Positions 26,850-35,482 are shown, numbered from the stretch's first letter. The stretch is DNA of 44,748 nucleotides from Solirubrobacterales bacterium (GCA_017882505.1 JADGPJ010000015.1:1-44748); one strand, 5' to 3'. Program-made: numbers and translations. The notes: generated from the sequence alone by a model not told the origin.

Positions 26850-27328
26850 TCCGAGACGAGGGGGGCGACGACCACGCAGCGACGCGGCTCGTCGCCCTCG
26901 CTGTAGGTCTCGACGCCGGCGCGCTCTTTGAGGCGTTCGTGGACGACGCGGCGCTCCTGGGCGCTCATCGGATCCATCTCGACCACCTGGTTGGAGTTCA
27001 GGGCCTGCTCGGCGGCACGGTCGGCGCGCCCCTCGAGCGTCTCCCGCCTGCGCTCGCGGTAGCCGGCGGCGTCCACGACGACCCGCTTGCGCTCGCGCAG
27101 GCCGCGGAAGGCGGCCTGGTAGCAGAGCAGCTGCAGCGCGTCGATCGTCTGGCCCCGTTTGCCGATCAGGAGGCCGTAATCGTCTCCACCCTGGACGTTG
27201 ACAGAGATCCGCTCGTCGTCCTCCTCGACCTCGACCTCGCCGTCGAGATCCAGCTCGTCGAGGACCCCCTCCACGAGCTCACGGGCGCGGTCGGCGGGAG
27301 TGTCGGGCCAGTCAGCGGTCTCGGGCAC
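26846..27328 (-). CDS. khpB: Jag/KhpB RNA-binding protein (KH plus R3H)
   Basis: A 160-residue protein. The KH domain (about 40-100) has GKRGQTIDALQ, the GxxG RNA-binding loop, and the R3H domain (about 105-160) has ERRVVHERLKE. The N-terminal Jag_N domain of Firmicutes is absent; in its place is an acidic helix. The GTG start lies 7 nt after TAGCCT, a leaderless-type -10. It normally follows yidC in the same direction; here it is inverted with rsmG. Confidence 0.92.
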   Translation of the reverse strand: MPETADWPDTPADRARELVEGVLDELDLDGEVEVEEDDERISVNVQGGDDYGLLIGKRGQTIDALQLLCYQAAFRGLRERKRVVVDAAGYRERRRETLEGRADRAAEQALNSNQVVEMDPMSAQERRVVHERLKERAGVETYSEGDEPRRCVVVAPLVSE

Positions 27329-27335
27329 GGGCAGC

Positions 27336-27377
27336 AGGCTATCCGACCTCCCGCCGAAGCGCTCGGATAACTAGGCT
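27336..27377. promoter_or_regulatory. Divergent jag/parA promoter pair
   Basis: In the 58-bp gap, minus-strand TAGCCT (27336-27341) is 7 nt before the jag GTG and plus-strand TAGGCT (27372-27377) is 9 nt before the parA ATG. Both fit leaderless TAnnnT spacing. Confidence 0.45.
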
Positions 27378-27386
27378 GGCTCCGAT

Positions 27387-28145
27387 ATGGGAACGGTCTA
27401 CGCGGTGGCGAATCAGAAGGGTGGGGTCGGGAAGACGACCACCGCCGTGAATCTGGCTTCCTGTGCGGCCGCGGGGGGTGAGCAGACGCTGCTGGTAGAT
27501 CTCGATCCGCAGTGCAATGCGACGGTGGCGCTGGGCGCCGACAAGGAGATGCATCCCTCTTCCTACGACTGCCTGACCGGCGACGTCTCGGTCGCGGCGG
27601 CGGCCAGGCCGGCGGGGCCGGACAACCTCTGGCTGGTGCCGGCAAACCGGGATCTCGCTGGCGCCGCCGTCGAGCTGCCGCGGATCGAGGGCTCGGAGAC
27701 CCGCCTGCGGGAGCGCCTCGGGCCGATCAGGGAGCGCTTCGCCAGGACCTTTCTCGACTGCCCTCCCTCCCTGGGCCCGGTCAGCGTCAACGCCCTGACC
27801 GCGGCCGACCGGGTGATCGTCCCGGTGCAGGCGGAGTATCTGGCGCTGGAGGGCCTGGTTCAATTCCTCGAGACCCTTGGTTTGATCCGCCGCGAGCTCA
27901 ACCCTCGACTCGAGGTATCGGGTCTACTGATAACCATGTACGACGAGCGCACCAGACTGGCCCAGGACGTCGAGTCCGAGCTGCGCAACCACTTCGCTGG
28001 GATGGTCTTCGAGACGGTGATTCCCCGCAGCGTCCGAGTCGCCGAGTCGCCGAGTTATGGTCTTCCCGTGACCGAGCACGCCCCCTCCTCGTACGGCGCC
28101 GTCGCCTACCAGGCGCTGTCGAAGGAGCTGGCCAGCCGTGGCTAG
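27387..28145 (+). CDS. parA: Chromosome-partitioning ATPase ParA (Soj)
   Basis: A 252-residue deviant Walker ATPase that moves ParB-bound origins. The N-terminus has ANQKGGVGKTTTAVNLAS with the signature Lys, followed by LLVDLDPQCNAT, LDCPPSLGPVSVNAL and VIVPVQAEYLALEG. There is no HTH extension, so this is the chromosomal type. It overlaps parB by 8 nt and likely has a leaderless promoter. Confidence 0.96.
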   Translation: MGTVYAVANQKGGVGKTTTAVNLASCAAAGGEQTLLVDLDPQCNATVALGADKEMHPSSYDCLTGDVSVAAAARPAGPDNLWLVPANRDLAGAAVELPRIEGSETRLRERLGPIRERFARTFLDCPPSLGPVSVNALTAADRVIVPVQAEYLALEGLVQFLETLGLIRRELNPRLEVSGLLITMYDERTRLAQDVESELRNHFAGMVFETVIPRSVRVAESPSYGLPVTEHAPSSYGAVAYQALSKELASRG

Positions 28146-29010
28146 CGGCACCAAACGGCCCGGAATAGGCCGCGGCCTCGCCGCGATCCTGCCCGAAGCC
28201 GAGATCGGCGAGGCCGGCGAGCTGCGGGAACTGCCGGTCGGCCTGATCAAGCCCAACCCGCAGCAGCCGCGGACCAACTTCGACCCCGACGCGCTCACCG
28301 CCCTCGCCGCCTCGATCGAGGCCAGCGGCGTTGTCCAGCCGCTCCTCGTCCGCCCCCTTCCGGACGGCAGCTACGAGCTGGTCGCCGGCGAGCGCCGCTG
28401 GCGGGCGGCCCGGGAGGCGGGCCTCGAGAAGGTGCCGGCGGTCGTTCGCGACCAAGCCGAGGCCGAGCGACTGCAGGCGGCGCTGATCGAGAACATGGTC
28501 CGCGAGGACCTCAACCCGGTCGAGGAGGCGCGCGCCTGCGCGGCGCTGGTCGACGATCTCGGCCTGACCAAAGAGGAGCTCGCGCGCCGGGTCGGCCGCA
28601 GCCGCCCCGCCGTCTCCAACCTGATCCGCCTGCTCGAGCTCCCCGACGAGATCCTCGGGCTGCTGCAGAGCGGTTCGCTCAGCGAGGGGCATGGGCGCGC
28701 CCTGCTCGGAGCCCAGGGGAACGATGTGCGACGCCGCCTCGGCCGCGACGCCGTCCGCGGCGGTTGGTCGGTGCGCGAAACTGAGAACAGGGTTCGGCTG
28801 GCTGGCCAGCCAAAGGTGAGACCGAGGCGGGCGCCGGTCGATCCCGACCTCGTCGCGGCGCTCGAGGCGGCCGGCGACGCGCTCGAGGCGGCGCTGGGGC
28901 ATGAGGTGACCGTGCGGCCCAAGAGGGACGGTTTCGCGGTCGAGCTGCGCTTCGACGACGTCGCCGAGGCACACGCGCTGGCGCGAGACCTGCGCCGGCG
29001 CGCCGGCTGA
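28138..29010 (+). CDS. parB: Chromosome-partitioning protein ParB (Spo0J)
   Basis: A 290-residue CTP-dependent clamp that loads at parS. The N-terminal domain has NPQQPRTNF, LVAGERRWRAAREAG and ENMVREDLNPVEEA, the CTP-binding motifs. The HTH (about 140-165) includes TKEELARRVGRSRPAVSNLIRLL, and the C-terminal dimer domain follows a linker. The GTG start lies inside parA. A matching parS site is at 25054. Confidence 0.96.
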   Translation: MASGTKRPGIGRGLAAILPEAEIGEAGELRELPVGLIKPNPQQPRTNFDPDALTALAASIEASGVVQPLLVRPLPDGSYELVAGERRWRAAREAGLEKVPAVVRDQAEAERLQAALIENMVREDLNPVEEARACAALVDDLGLTKEELARRVGRSRPAVSNLIRLLELPDEILGLLQSGSLSEGHGRALLGAQGNDVRRRLGRDAVRGGWSVRETENRVRLAGQPKVRPRRAPVDPDLVAALEAAGDALEAALGHEVTVRPKRDGFAVELRFDDVAEAHALARDLRRRAG

Positions 29011-29030
29011 TCCACGCGACGCCTCGCCGC

Positions 29031-29036
29031 TATCAT
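29031..29036 (+). promoter_or_regulatory. Putative -10 (TATCAT) for tRNA-Ile
   Basis: TATCAT 10 nt before the mature tRNA 5' end, with no strong -35 upstream. Confidence 0.4.
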
Positions 29037-29046
29037 CGCCGTCTCC

Positions 29047-29120
<74 letters not shown>

Positions 29121-29131
29121 CTTCGCCGACC

Positions 29132-29137
29132 TATAAT
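29132..29137 (+). promoter_or_regulatory. Putative -10 (TATAAT) for the nuclease gene
   Basis: Perfect TATAAT 31 nt before the GTG start at 29169, leaving a leader with GGGAG ribosome site. The -35 is not clear. Confidence 0.5.
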
Positions 29138-29168
29138 TGGCGGCCAACCACGGTCGGGAGCCTCACTC

Positions 29169-29660
29169 GTGCAGCAGATGCAGATCTACGGCGTCAGCTT
29201 CGACATGGTCGGCAAGCAGCCGATCGTGTTGTTGAAGACCGTCGACGGCAACCGTTTCCTGCCGATCTGGATCGGGCATCCCGAGGCGGCGGCGATCCTG
29301 ATGAAGCTGCAGGGAGCCTCGACGCCGCGGCCGATGACCCACGATCTGCTCTCCGACGTGCTCGAGAACCTCGACGCGAAATGCGAGCGCGTCTCGGTCA
29401 CCGAGCTGCGCGACAACACCTTCTACGCCTCGATAACCGTCTCGGTCAACGGCTCCGAGGTCGAGATCGACTCGCGGCCCTCGGACGCCCTCGCGCTCGC
29501 GGTCCGCGTCTCGGCGCCGATCTTCGCCGCCGAGGACGTGATCGAGGAGTCGGCGATCGAGTTCGAGCACGAGGTGGAGGACACCGAGGAGGTCGTCGAC
29601 AAATTCAAAGAGTTCCTCGACGAGGTCACGCCCGAAGACTTCGCCCAGGGCGACAGCTGA
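29169..29660 (+). CDS. Bifunctional nuclease family protein (DUF151)
   Basis: A 163-residue protein. The BFN domain (about 5-140) shows MQIYGVSFDM, LPIWIGHPEAAAIL, RPMTHDLL and the conserved DSRPSDALALAVR. Relatives have RNase/DNase activity or unknown roles. An acidic C-terminus (EVEDTEEVVDKFKEFLDEV) resembles the UvrB/C-type tail region found in some members. GTG at 29169 is chosen from GGGAG 8 nt upstream; ATG at 29178 is an alternative. It ends exactly before the convergent aminotransferase stop. Confidence 0.85.
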   Translation: MQQMQIYGVSFDMVGKQPIVLLKTVDGNRFLPIWIGHPEAAAILMKLQGASTPRPMTHDLLSDVLENLDAKCERVSVTELRDNTFYASITVSVNGSEVEIDSRPSDALALAVRVSAPIFAAEDVIEESAIEFEHEVEDTEEVVDKFKEFLDEVTPEDFAQGDS

Positions 29661-31025
29661 CTAGCCTTCGCTCACCTTGCGAAAGGGCAGTACGTCGGCT
29701 CCGGGGTCGGGCGCCGCGGGCGCGCGGGGGGGTAGGCGCTGTTCGCCGGTCAGCGCCCCGTAGAGGTCGACCTGGTCGGCGATGACCTTGCCGATGCGGC
29801 GGATCCCCTCGCGGATCTCGTCCTCGTCGACGCCGGAGAAGTTGAGGCGCATCGAGTTGTGCCCGCGCTCGCCGACGTAGGCGGCCTGTCCGGGGACGAA
29901 GGCCACGTCCGCCCGCAGCGCCTTGGCCAGCAGGTCGCCGGTGTCGATGTACTCCGGCAGGGTCGCCCAGATGAACAGGCCTCCATGCGGCTCGGTCCAG
30001 GTCGCCTCGGCCGGGAAGTGCTCCTCCAGCGCCGCCAGCATCGTGTCGCGGCGAGCGCGGTAGATCTCGACCAGGTCCTCGACGTAGGACCGCCAGCGGC
30101 CTTCGGCGAAGTACTCACGGACGAAGTACTGGGTCAGGGTCGAGGTGCAGAGGTCGGCGGCCTGCTTGCCGAGGACGATCTTCTCCATCACCGGCGGCGG
30201 CGCCACGGCCCAGCCGAGGCGGATCCCGGGGGAGAGGATCTTCGAGAAGGTGCCGATGTAGATCACGAAGTCGCCGCCGTCGAGCTGGTAGAGCGGCGGC
30301 AGGGCCTCGCCGCCGTAGCGCAGCAGGCCGTAGGGGTTGTCCTCGACGACGAGCAGCTCGTGCATCCGCGCGAGTTCGACCAGCCGCCGGCGCCGCTCCA
30401 GCGACATCGTCACCCCGGCCGGGTTCTGGAAGGTCGGAACCGAGTAGATGAATTTGGGCCGCCTGCCTTCGCCCCGGAGCTTCTCGAGCAGCGCCTCCAG
30501 CTCGTCGATCCGCATCCCGTCCTCGTCGCACTCGATCTGGATCACGTCGGCCTGGTAGCTGCAGAAGACGGGGACAGCGCCGGGGTAGGTCGGCGCCTCG
30601 CAGATGACGACGTCGCCGGGGTCGACCAGGGTCTTGCAGACGAGATCGATCGCCTGCTGGCCGCCGGTGGTGACGATGATGTCTTCGGGGTCGGGCAGCA
30701 TCCCCTCCGCGGCCATCACCTCGAGGATGCAGTCCTTGGTCTCCTCGAAGCCCTCGGTCGGCCCGTACTGGAGCGCCTCCGCGGCCGACTCCTGGGCGAT
30801 CCGGGTCATCTGCGCGGCGAAGGTCTGCGGCGGGAAGGTCGAGGTGTCGGGCAGCCCGCCAGCGAGCGAGATCACTTCCGGTCGCGCGGTGATTGCCATC
30901 AGGTCCCGCATCGCCGAGGACCGCATCACGGTGGTCCGCTCGGCGAAGAGGCTGGCGTAGCGCTCGAGGTCGCGGGTACTGGTCTGGGCACGGCGCCGCT
31001 GCGGCGGTTGAGGCACTTCGCTCAT
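29661..31025 (-). CDS. PLP-dependent aminotransferase, class I/II (LysN/MocR-like fold)
   Basis: A 454-residue fold-type I aminotransferase without a GntR DNA-binding head. It has VISLAGGLPDTSTFP, LQYGPTEGFEETKDCI, TGGQQAIDLV and VEDNPYGLLRYGG, with the PLP Lys in GTFSKILSPGIRLGW. This pattern resembles 2-aminoadipate/branched-chain aminotransferases; the substrate cannot be read from sequence. ATG at 31025 is chosen, because a longer frame enters the divergent membrane-protein promoter. Confidence 0.88.
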   Translation of the reverse strand: MSEVPQPPQRRRAQTSTRDLERYASLFAERTTVMRSSAMRDLMAITARPEVISLAGGLPDTSTFPPQTFAAQMTRIAQESAAEALQYGPTEGFEETKDCILEVMAAEGMLPDPEDIIVTTGGQQAIDLVCKTLVDPGDVVICEAPTYPGAVPVFCSYQADVIQIECDEDGMRIDELEALLEKLRGEGRRPKFIYSVPTFQNPAGVTMSLERRRRLVELARMHELLVVEDNPYGLLRYGGEALPPLYQLDGGDFVIYIGTFSKILSPGIRLGWAVAPPPVMEKIVLGKQAADLCTSTLTQYFVREYFAEGRWRSYVEDLVEIYRARRDTMLAALEEHFPAEATWTEPHGGLFIWATLPEYIDTGDLLAKALRADVAFVPGQAAYVGERGHNSMRLNFSGVDEDEIREGIRRIGKVIADQVDLYGALTGEQRLPPRAPAAPDPGADVLPFRKVSEG

Positions 31026-31066
31026 CCGGGAAGTGTGGCGGATCGACGCCGGAGCGCCCGGGAGGT

Positions 31067-31072
31067 TAGGTT
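31067..31072 (+). promoter_or_regulatory. Putative -10 (TAGGTT) for the small membrane protein
   Basis: TAnnnT hexamer 7 nt before the GTG at 31080; leaderless spacing. Confidence 0.4.
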
Positions 31073-31079
31073 TTCGCAC

Positions 31080-31484
31080 GTGGACATTCTCACCCAGCTC
31101 GGTATCGGCATCGCGATCGGCATGCTCGCCGGCACCACCGGTACCCATGGATCGGCTCGCGGGCGGATGACCCTGCTCGCCGCCGTGATCGGCCTGGTCG
31201 TCGGGTTCCTGCTCGACGGGCCGCTCGGCGCGCTGGTCGCGCTGGTCGGCGCCGCCGCCGCCTGCCTGGTGATCAGCGACCTCGTCTTCGGCGCCAGCCG
31301 CCGCGAGGGCAGCGGCTCAGGCGCGCTCGGGTTCCTCGTCGCCTTGGCGGCCCTGGTCGTGATCGCCGTCGCCTTGCTGGTGCCCGTCGGTGTGATCCTG
31401 GTGGCGATCGCCCTGGCCTGGCTCGGCATCTCCCGCCACCGCCGGGCCCAGCGCAAGCACGCCGGCCTCCGCGTCCTCCGCTAG
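31080..31484 (+). CDS. Small polytopic membrane protein of unknown function
   Basis: A 134-residue Gly/Ala/Leu/Val-rich protein with four hydrophobic segments: ILTQLGIGIAIGMLAG, LLAAVIGLVVGFLL, LGALVALVGAAAACLVI and, after a charged break (ASRREGSGSG), LGFLVALAALVVIAVALLVPV. The tail is basic (RHRRAQRKHAG). GTG at 31080 was chosen from the -10 7 nt upstream and because it opens just after the divergent aminotransferase start. No family is recognised. Confidence 0.65.
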   Translation: MDILTQLGIGIAIGMLAGTTGTHGSARGRMTLLAAVIGLVVGFLLDGPLGALVALVGAAAACLVISDLVFGASRREGSGSGALGFLVALAALVVIAVALLVPVGVILVAIALAWLGISRHRRAQRKHAGLRVLR

Positions 31485-31515
31485 TCCGCACCCGCGGTCC
31501 GCGATCATTCGCGCC

Positions 31516-33048
31516 ATGGCGGTCGCCAAGAAGAAGCTGGTGCTGACCTACGTCGACTCGCTGCGCACCGACATGCTCCAGCGCGCGATCGCCGAGGAGC
31601 GCGCTCCGACCTTCGGCGCCCTGCTCGAGCGCGGCGTCCTGATCCCCGACTGCGTCTCCAGCTTCCCCTCGGTGACCCCGGTCGCCTGCTCGGAGATGGT
31701 CACCGGTGTCGGCTCCGACCGCCACTGGATCAGCGGCATGAACTGGTACCACCGGCTCGAGCGCCGCTACGTCGAGTACGGCTCCTCGCTCGACGCGACC
31801 CGGGCCTTCGGCGTCTTCCGCGCCCTCTACGACCTCGTCTACAACATGAATCTGGCCCACCTCAGCCCCGAGATCGAGACCCTGTTCGAGCGGCTCGACG
31901 ACGCCGGCGCGCGGACGGCCTGCACGCCGTTCCTCATCTACCGCGGCCGCCACCGGCACGAAGTCTCACTCGACGGGCTCCTGCGCCGCGCGGTCGACGC
32001 CACCAGGCTGAAGTTCCAGCACCACACCTGGGGACCGACCGACCTCTTCTACGGCGACCTCTACGCCAGTCGCGACGTGCCCTGCAAGTCGACCTCGATC
32101 CCCGGCGTTCGCGACGAATACGCCGCCTGCTGCGGGGCGGAGCTGATCAAGGAGGACCTCTTCGACTTCCTCCTGCTCTCGCTGCCGGACAACGACAACT
32201 ACTCGCACAAGCACGGGCCCGAGGCCAGCGTCGAGTCGATCGCCAAGGCCGACGGCTGCTTCGCCACGTTCCTCGAGGCGGCCGGGGGGCTCGACGCCTT
32301 CCTCGAGCAGCACGCGTTGATCCTCGTCGCCGACCACGGCCAGACCGCCGTCCACCGCGGCCTGCCGCTGGCGGAGTTGCTTGGCCAGCAGTGGTCGGTG
32401 CTGCAGCCCTCCGACGACCGGCCCGAGCTGGCCCAGCTCGCGGTCAGCCCGAGCGGCCGCGCCGCCCACGTCTACCTGCTGCCGGGAGAGGGAGAGCGGG
32501 CCGACGCCGCCGCCGTCGGCGAGAGGCTGACCGAGATCGAGGGCGTCGACCTGGTCTGCCGGCTACTGGACTCCAACGGCCAGCCGCTGCGGCGGCTGGA
32601 GCCTGGGATGCCGGCGGCGGGCGGAGAGTGGGCGGTGGTCGAACGACGGGGAGACGCGCTGCGCTTCCGCCCCGGCGAGGACGTCGCCGACCTCCGCGAC
32701 GGTCGCTGGGAGATCGAGGGAGAGCTGGCGGCGCTGGAGGCGGTTGTCGAGGATGGCCGGCTCCGCAGCGCCACCTACCCGGATCCGCTGGCGCGGGTCT
32801 GGTCGGCCCTGACGGCGCCGCACTCGGGCGACTTCGTCGTCTCGCTCGAGCCCGGATTCGAGGCCGTCGACTGGGGCGGCGTCACCCACGCCGGCGGCGG
32901 CAGCCACGGCGCCCTGCATGCCGGCGACTCGCTCGGCCCGCTGCTCTTCGTCGGCTGCGGCCCGCGGTCCGCGGACGAGCGGGCGCAGTGGACGCTGCGG
33001 GATGTGGCTCCGGCGGTACTCGAGCACTTCGGGCTGGACCACGAGTGA
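31516..33048 (+). CDS. Alkaline phosphatase superfamily phosphodiesterase (NPP-like)
   Basis: A 510-residue metal-dependent phosphodiesterase/pyrophosphatase-like protein. Evidence: an N-terminal metal strand LVLTYVDSLRTDM, the Thr nucleophile region SFPSVTPVACSEMVTG, the later metal-site segment LPDNDNYSHKHGP, and the C-terminal LILVADHGQTAVHRG. There is no signal peptide, so it is probably cytoplasmic. The substrate may be a nucleotide or a lipid headgroup. Its last codons overlap the GTG of the next gene, so the two are coupled. Confidence 0.85.
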   Translation: MAVAKKKLVLTYVDSLRTDMLQRAIAEERAPTFGALLERGVLIPDCVSSFPSVTPVACSEMVTGVGSDRHWISGMNWYHRLERRYVEYGSSLDATRAFGVFRALYDLVYNMNLAHLSPEIETLFERLDDAGARTACTPFLIYRGRHRHEVSLDGLLRRAVDATRLKFQHHTWGPTDLFYGDLYASRDVPCKSTSIPGVRDEYAACCGAELIKEDLFDFLLLSLPDNDNYSHKHGPEASVESIAKADGCFATFLEAAGGLDAFLEQHALILVADHGQTAVHRGLPLAELLGQQWSVLQPSDDRPELAQLAVSPSGRAAHVYLLPGEGERADAAAVGERLTEIEGVDLVCRLLDSNGQPLRRLEPGMPAAGGEWAVVERRGDALRFRPGEDVADLRDGRWEIEGELAALEAVVEDGRLRSATYPDPLARVWSALTAPHSGDFVVSLEPGFEAVDWGGVTHAGGGSHGALHAGDSLGPLLFVGCGPRSADERAQWTLRDVAPAVLEHFGLDHE

Positions 33049-34751
33049 GGGACGAAGGTCTGCTGCTCGGAGCCGCTCTGGCTCTCCTGGTTCTTCTGGC
33101 AGTAGCCCTCCCCGACGGCGCCCATGCGGCGTCTGGCTCAGGTTCAGGGCGGGTCACCGAAGCCAAGGCGATCGCGATCGCGGACAAGGATCCGAAGGCG
33201 ATCGAGGAGCGGGAAAAGAACCCCGGGCTGTCCTCGAGCGCCAAAATCGTCGAAGGCCATTGGGAGGTCGCCTACTTCGCCACCGGCAAGGAGGTGGCGC
33301 TGGTCCTCGTCGACCGGCACAGCGGCGAAGTCACCGAGTCGTGGACCGGGTACCAGGTGCCCTGGAAGATGGCCCGCGGCTACTCCGGCCAGTTCGGCCA
33401 CAAGCTCGACGCCCCCTACGTGTTCCTGCCGCTCTGCGCGATCTTCCTGCTCGGTCTGGTCGACTGGCGCCGCTGGCGCCGGGTCGCCAACCTCGACCTC
33501 CTCGTCCTGCTCGGCTTCGGGATCTCCCACATCTTCTTCAACCGAGCCGAAATCGGCGTCTCGGTGCCGCTCCAGTACCCGGTGCTGCTCTACCTCCTCG
33601 GCCGGGCGCTGTGGATCGGCTTCCGCGGCAGGGGAGAGGGACTGCGACCGGTCTGGCCGGCGGCCTGGCTGCTGGTCGCGGCGCTGTTCCTGATGGGGTT
33701 CCGCGTCGGTCTCAACATGGCCGACTCCGGCTCGACCGACATCGGCTACGCCGGCGTCGTCGGCGCCGACCGAATCGCCCACGGCGAACCGGTCTACGGC
33801 AACTTCCCCGACGGCATCTCCGAGGGCGACACCTACGGCCCGGTCGACTACTACGCCTACGTCCCCTTCGAGCGGATCTGGCCCTGGTCCGGAACCTGGG
33901 ACGACCTGCCCGCCTCCCACGGCGCCGCCATCACCTTCGACCTCCTCACCTTCGGCTTCCTGATCCTCTTGGGCATCCGCATCCGCCCCGGACCATCGGG
34001 CCGCCGTCTGGCCGCCATCCTGGCCTTCGGCTGGGCGGCCTACCCCTACACGGCCTTCACCCTGGAGTCGAATTCGAACGACTCACTCGTGGCGATGCTC
34101 CTCGTCGCGACCCTGCTCGTCCTCGCCCGACCTCTGGCCCGCGGGGCCATGCTCGCCCTGGCGACCTTCGCGAAGTTCGCCCCGGCGGTTCTCGCGCCGA
34201 TGCTGCTGACGTATGAGCGGCCGGAGTCGACCGATGAGGGGGCCCGAGAACGAACACCTCGCCCGCAGGGCCCCCTCATCGGTCGACTTGCGCGCTTCTC
34301 GGCACCTCTCACCGGGTGGCGCGGGTGGGTCGCGTTCATCGCCGGGTTTGTGGCCGTCACGGCGATCGTGATGGCGTGGCCTGCAATCGATCCCGGGCTA
34401 CGGACGTTCTACGACAGAACGATCGCGTTCCAGTCGGGTCGCGATTCGCCCTTCAGCATCTGGGGACAAGTCCCGTCGCTGAACTGGCTGCGAACCGCCC
34501 TGATCGTTGTGACGGGCGCCTTCTCGATCCTCCTGGCTTTCCGCCCCAGAAGGAAGTCCCTAATCCAGGTGGCCGCCCTTGGAGCGGCCCTGATCATCCT
34601 GCTCCAGCTCACCCTCCAGCACTGGTTCTACCTCTACATCGTCTGGTTCTACCCCCTCCTCCTCGTGGCGATGGCCATCGGTCCTGCTACCCCTCGGATG
34701 CAGCGGGCACCATCACCTGCTGAATCGAGTCAGCCAGCCCCCGTGAGTTGA
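33045..34751 (+). CDS. Polytopic membrane protein with PepSY-like head and GT-C-type core
   Basis: A 568-residue protein. A signal peptide (LLLGAALALLVLLAVALPDGAHA) is followed by an external domain of about 80 residues (VTEAKAIAIADKDP, GHWEVAYFATGKEVALVLVD, SGEVTESW) that looks like PepSY. About nine or more hydrophobic helices follow, like DUF2029/GT87 polyprenol-dependent glycosyltransferases. The stretch GDTYGPVDYYAYVPF after a loop may be the catalytic face. Residues about 394-415 are encoded by a 21-bp-arm palindrome. GTG at 33045 overlaps the previous stop by 4 nt. The last 65 bp overlap the convergent ymdB gene. The enzymatic assignment is inference. Confidence 0.65.
   Translation: MRDEGLLLGAALALLVLLAVALPDGAHAASGSGSGRVTEAKAIAIADKDPKAIEEREKNPGLSSSAKIVEGHWEVAYFATGKEVALVLVDRHSGEVTESWTGYQVPWKMARGYSGQFGHKLDAPYVFLPLCAIFLLGLVDWRRWRRVANLDLLVLLGFGISHIFFNRAEIGVSVPLQYPVLLYLLGRALWIGFRGRGEGLRPVWPAAWLLVAALFLMGFRVGLNMADSGSTDIGYAGVVGADRIAHGEPVYGNFPDGISEGDTYGPVDYYAYVPFERIWPWSGTWDDLPASHGAAITFDLLTFGFLILLGIRIRPGPSGRRLAAILAFGWAAYPYTAFTLESNSNDSLVAMLLVATLLVLARPLARGAMLALATFAKFAPAVLAPMLLTYERPESTDEGARERTPRPQGPLIGRLARFSAPLTGWRGWVAFIAGFVAVTAIVMAWPAIDPGLRTFYDRTIAFQSGRDSPFSIWGQVPSLNWLRTALIVVTGAFSILLAFRPRRKSLIQVAALGAALIILLQLTLQHWFYLYIVWFYPLLLVAMAIGPATPRMQRAPSPAESSQPAPVS
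34225..34288. repeat. Long inverted repeat C inside a coding sequence (21-bp perfect arms)
   Basis: Arms 34225-34245 and 34268-34288 are exact reverse complements, starting AGTCGACCGATGAGG, with a 22-nt loop. It encodes a hydrophilic loop (ESTDEGARERTPRPQG) between membrane helices. It looks like a tolerated in-frame palindromic insert. Confidence 0.75.
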
Positions 34752-35466
34752 TCTCGACCAGCGCCCCCATCACCCAGACGTCCTCGTCCGCCGTCTCGAA
34801 CCGGGTCGGCATCTGGGTGATCATCGAGGCCAGCGCCTGCTCCGGCTTGACCCCGAGCACGCTGGTTCGCGACCCCGTCATCCCGACGTCGGAGATGAAC
34901 GCGGTTCCCTTCGGGAGCACGCGGCCGTCGGCGGTCGGGACGTGGGTGTGGGTGCCCAGCACCGCGGCGACGCGGCCGTCGAGATGCCATCCCATCGCCA
35001 CCTTCTCGCTGGTCACCTCGGCGTGAAAGTCGACGACGATCGCGTCGGCTTCGATCCGGTCGAGGATGCCGTCGACGGTGTCGAAGGGGGAGCGGGCGAC
35101 CTTGAGGCCGACGCCGCCGCTGAGGTTGATCACGCCGATCCGCATCGGGCCCGCCTCGACCACGGTGTAGCCGCGGCCCGGGTTCCCCTGCGGGTAGTTG
35201 GCGGGCCGCACCACCCGCTGCTCACGTTCGAGGAAGTCGTAGGCCTCGCGGTGGCGGTAGACGTGGTTGCCGGTGGTGATGACGCCGGTTCCGGCGTCGA
35301 AGAGGTCGTTGGCGGTGCGCTCGGTGATGCCCATGCCGCCGGCGGAGTTCTCGCCGTTGACGATGATCAGGTCCGGCGCGTGGGCCTCGCGCAGCGCCGG
35401 CATCGTTTCGCGCAAACCGCGCCGCCCGGGGCTGCCGACCACGTCGCCGATGAAGAGGACTCGCAT
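34687..35466 (-). CDS. ymdB: YmdB-family metallophosphoesterase
   Basis: A 259-residue protein (TIGR00282/YmdB type, 2',3'-cyclic nucleotide phosphodiesterase in relatives). It starts MRVLFIGDVVGSPGRRGL with the metal Asp, then VNGENSAGGMGIT, TTGNHVYRH, VDFHAEVTSEKVAMG and the metal-binding LGTHTHVPTADGRVLP. ATG at 35466 is preceded by TAGGGT 10 nt upstream and a GAGGG site. Its 3' end overlaps the convergent membrane gene by 65 bp. Confidence 0.92.
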   Translation of the reverse strand: MRVLFIGDVVGSPGRRGLRETMPALREAHAPDLIIVNGENSAGGMGITERTANDLFDAGTGVITTGNHVYRHREAYDFLEREQRVVRPANYPQGNPGRGYTVVEAGPMRIGVINLSGGVGLKVARSPFDTVDGILDRIEADAIVVDFHAEVTSEKVAMGWHLDGRVAAVLGTHTHVPTADGRVLPKGTAFISDVGMTGSRTSVLGVKPEQALASMITQMPTRFETADEDVWVMGALVEINSRGLADSIQQVMVPAASEG

Positions 35467-35476
35467 TCTGCCCTCG

Positions 35477-35482
35477 ACCCTA
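35477..35482 (-). promoter_or_regulatory. Putative -10 (TAGGGT) for ymdB
   Basis: Minus-strand TAnnnT hexamer 10 nt before the ymdB ATG. Confidence 0.4.
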
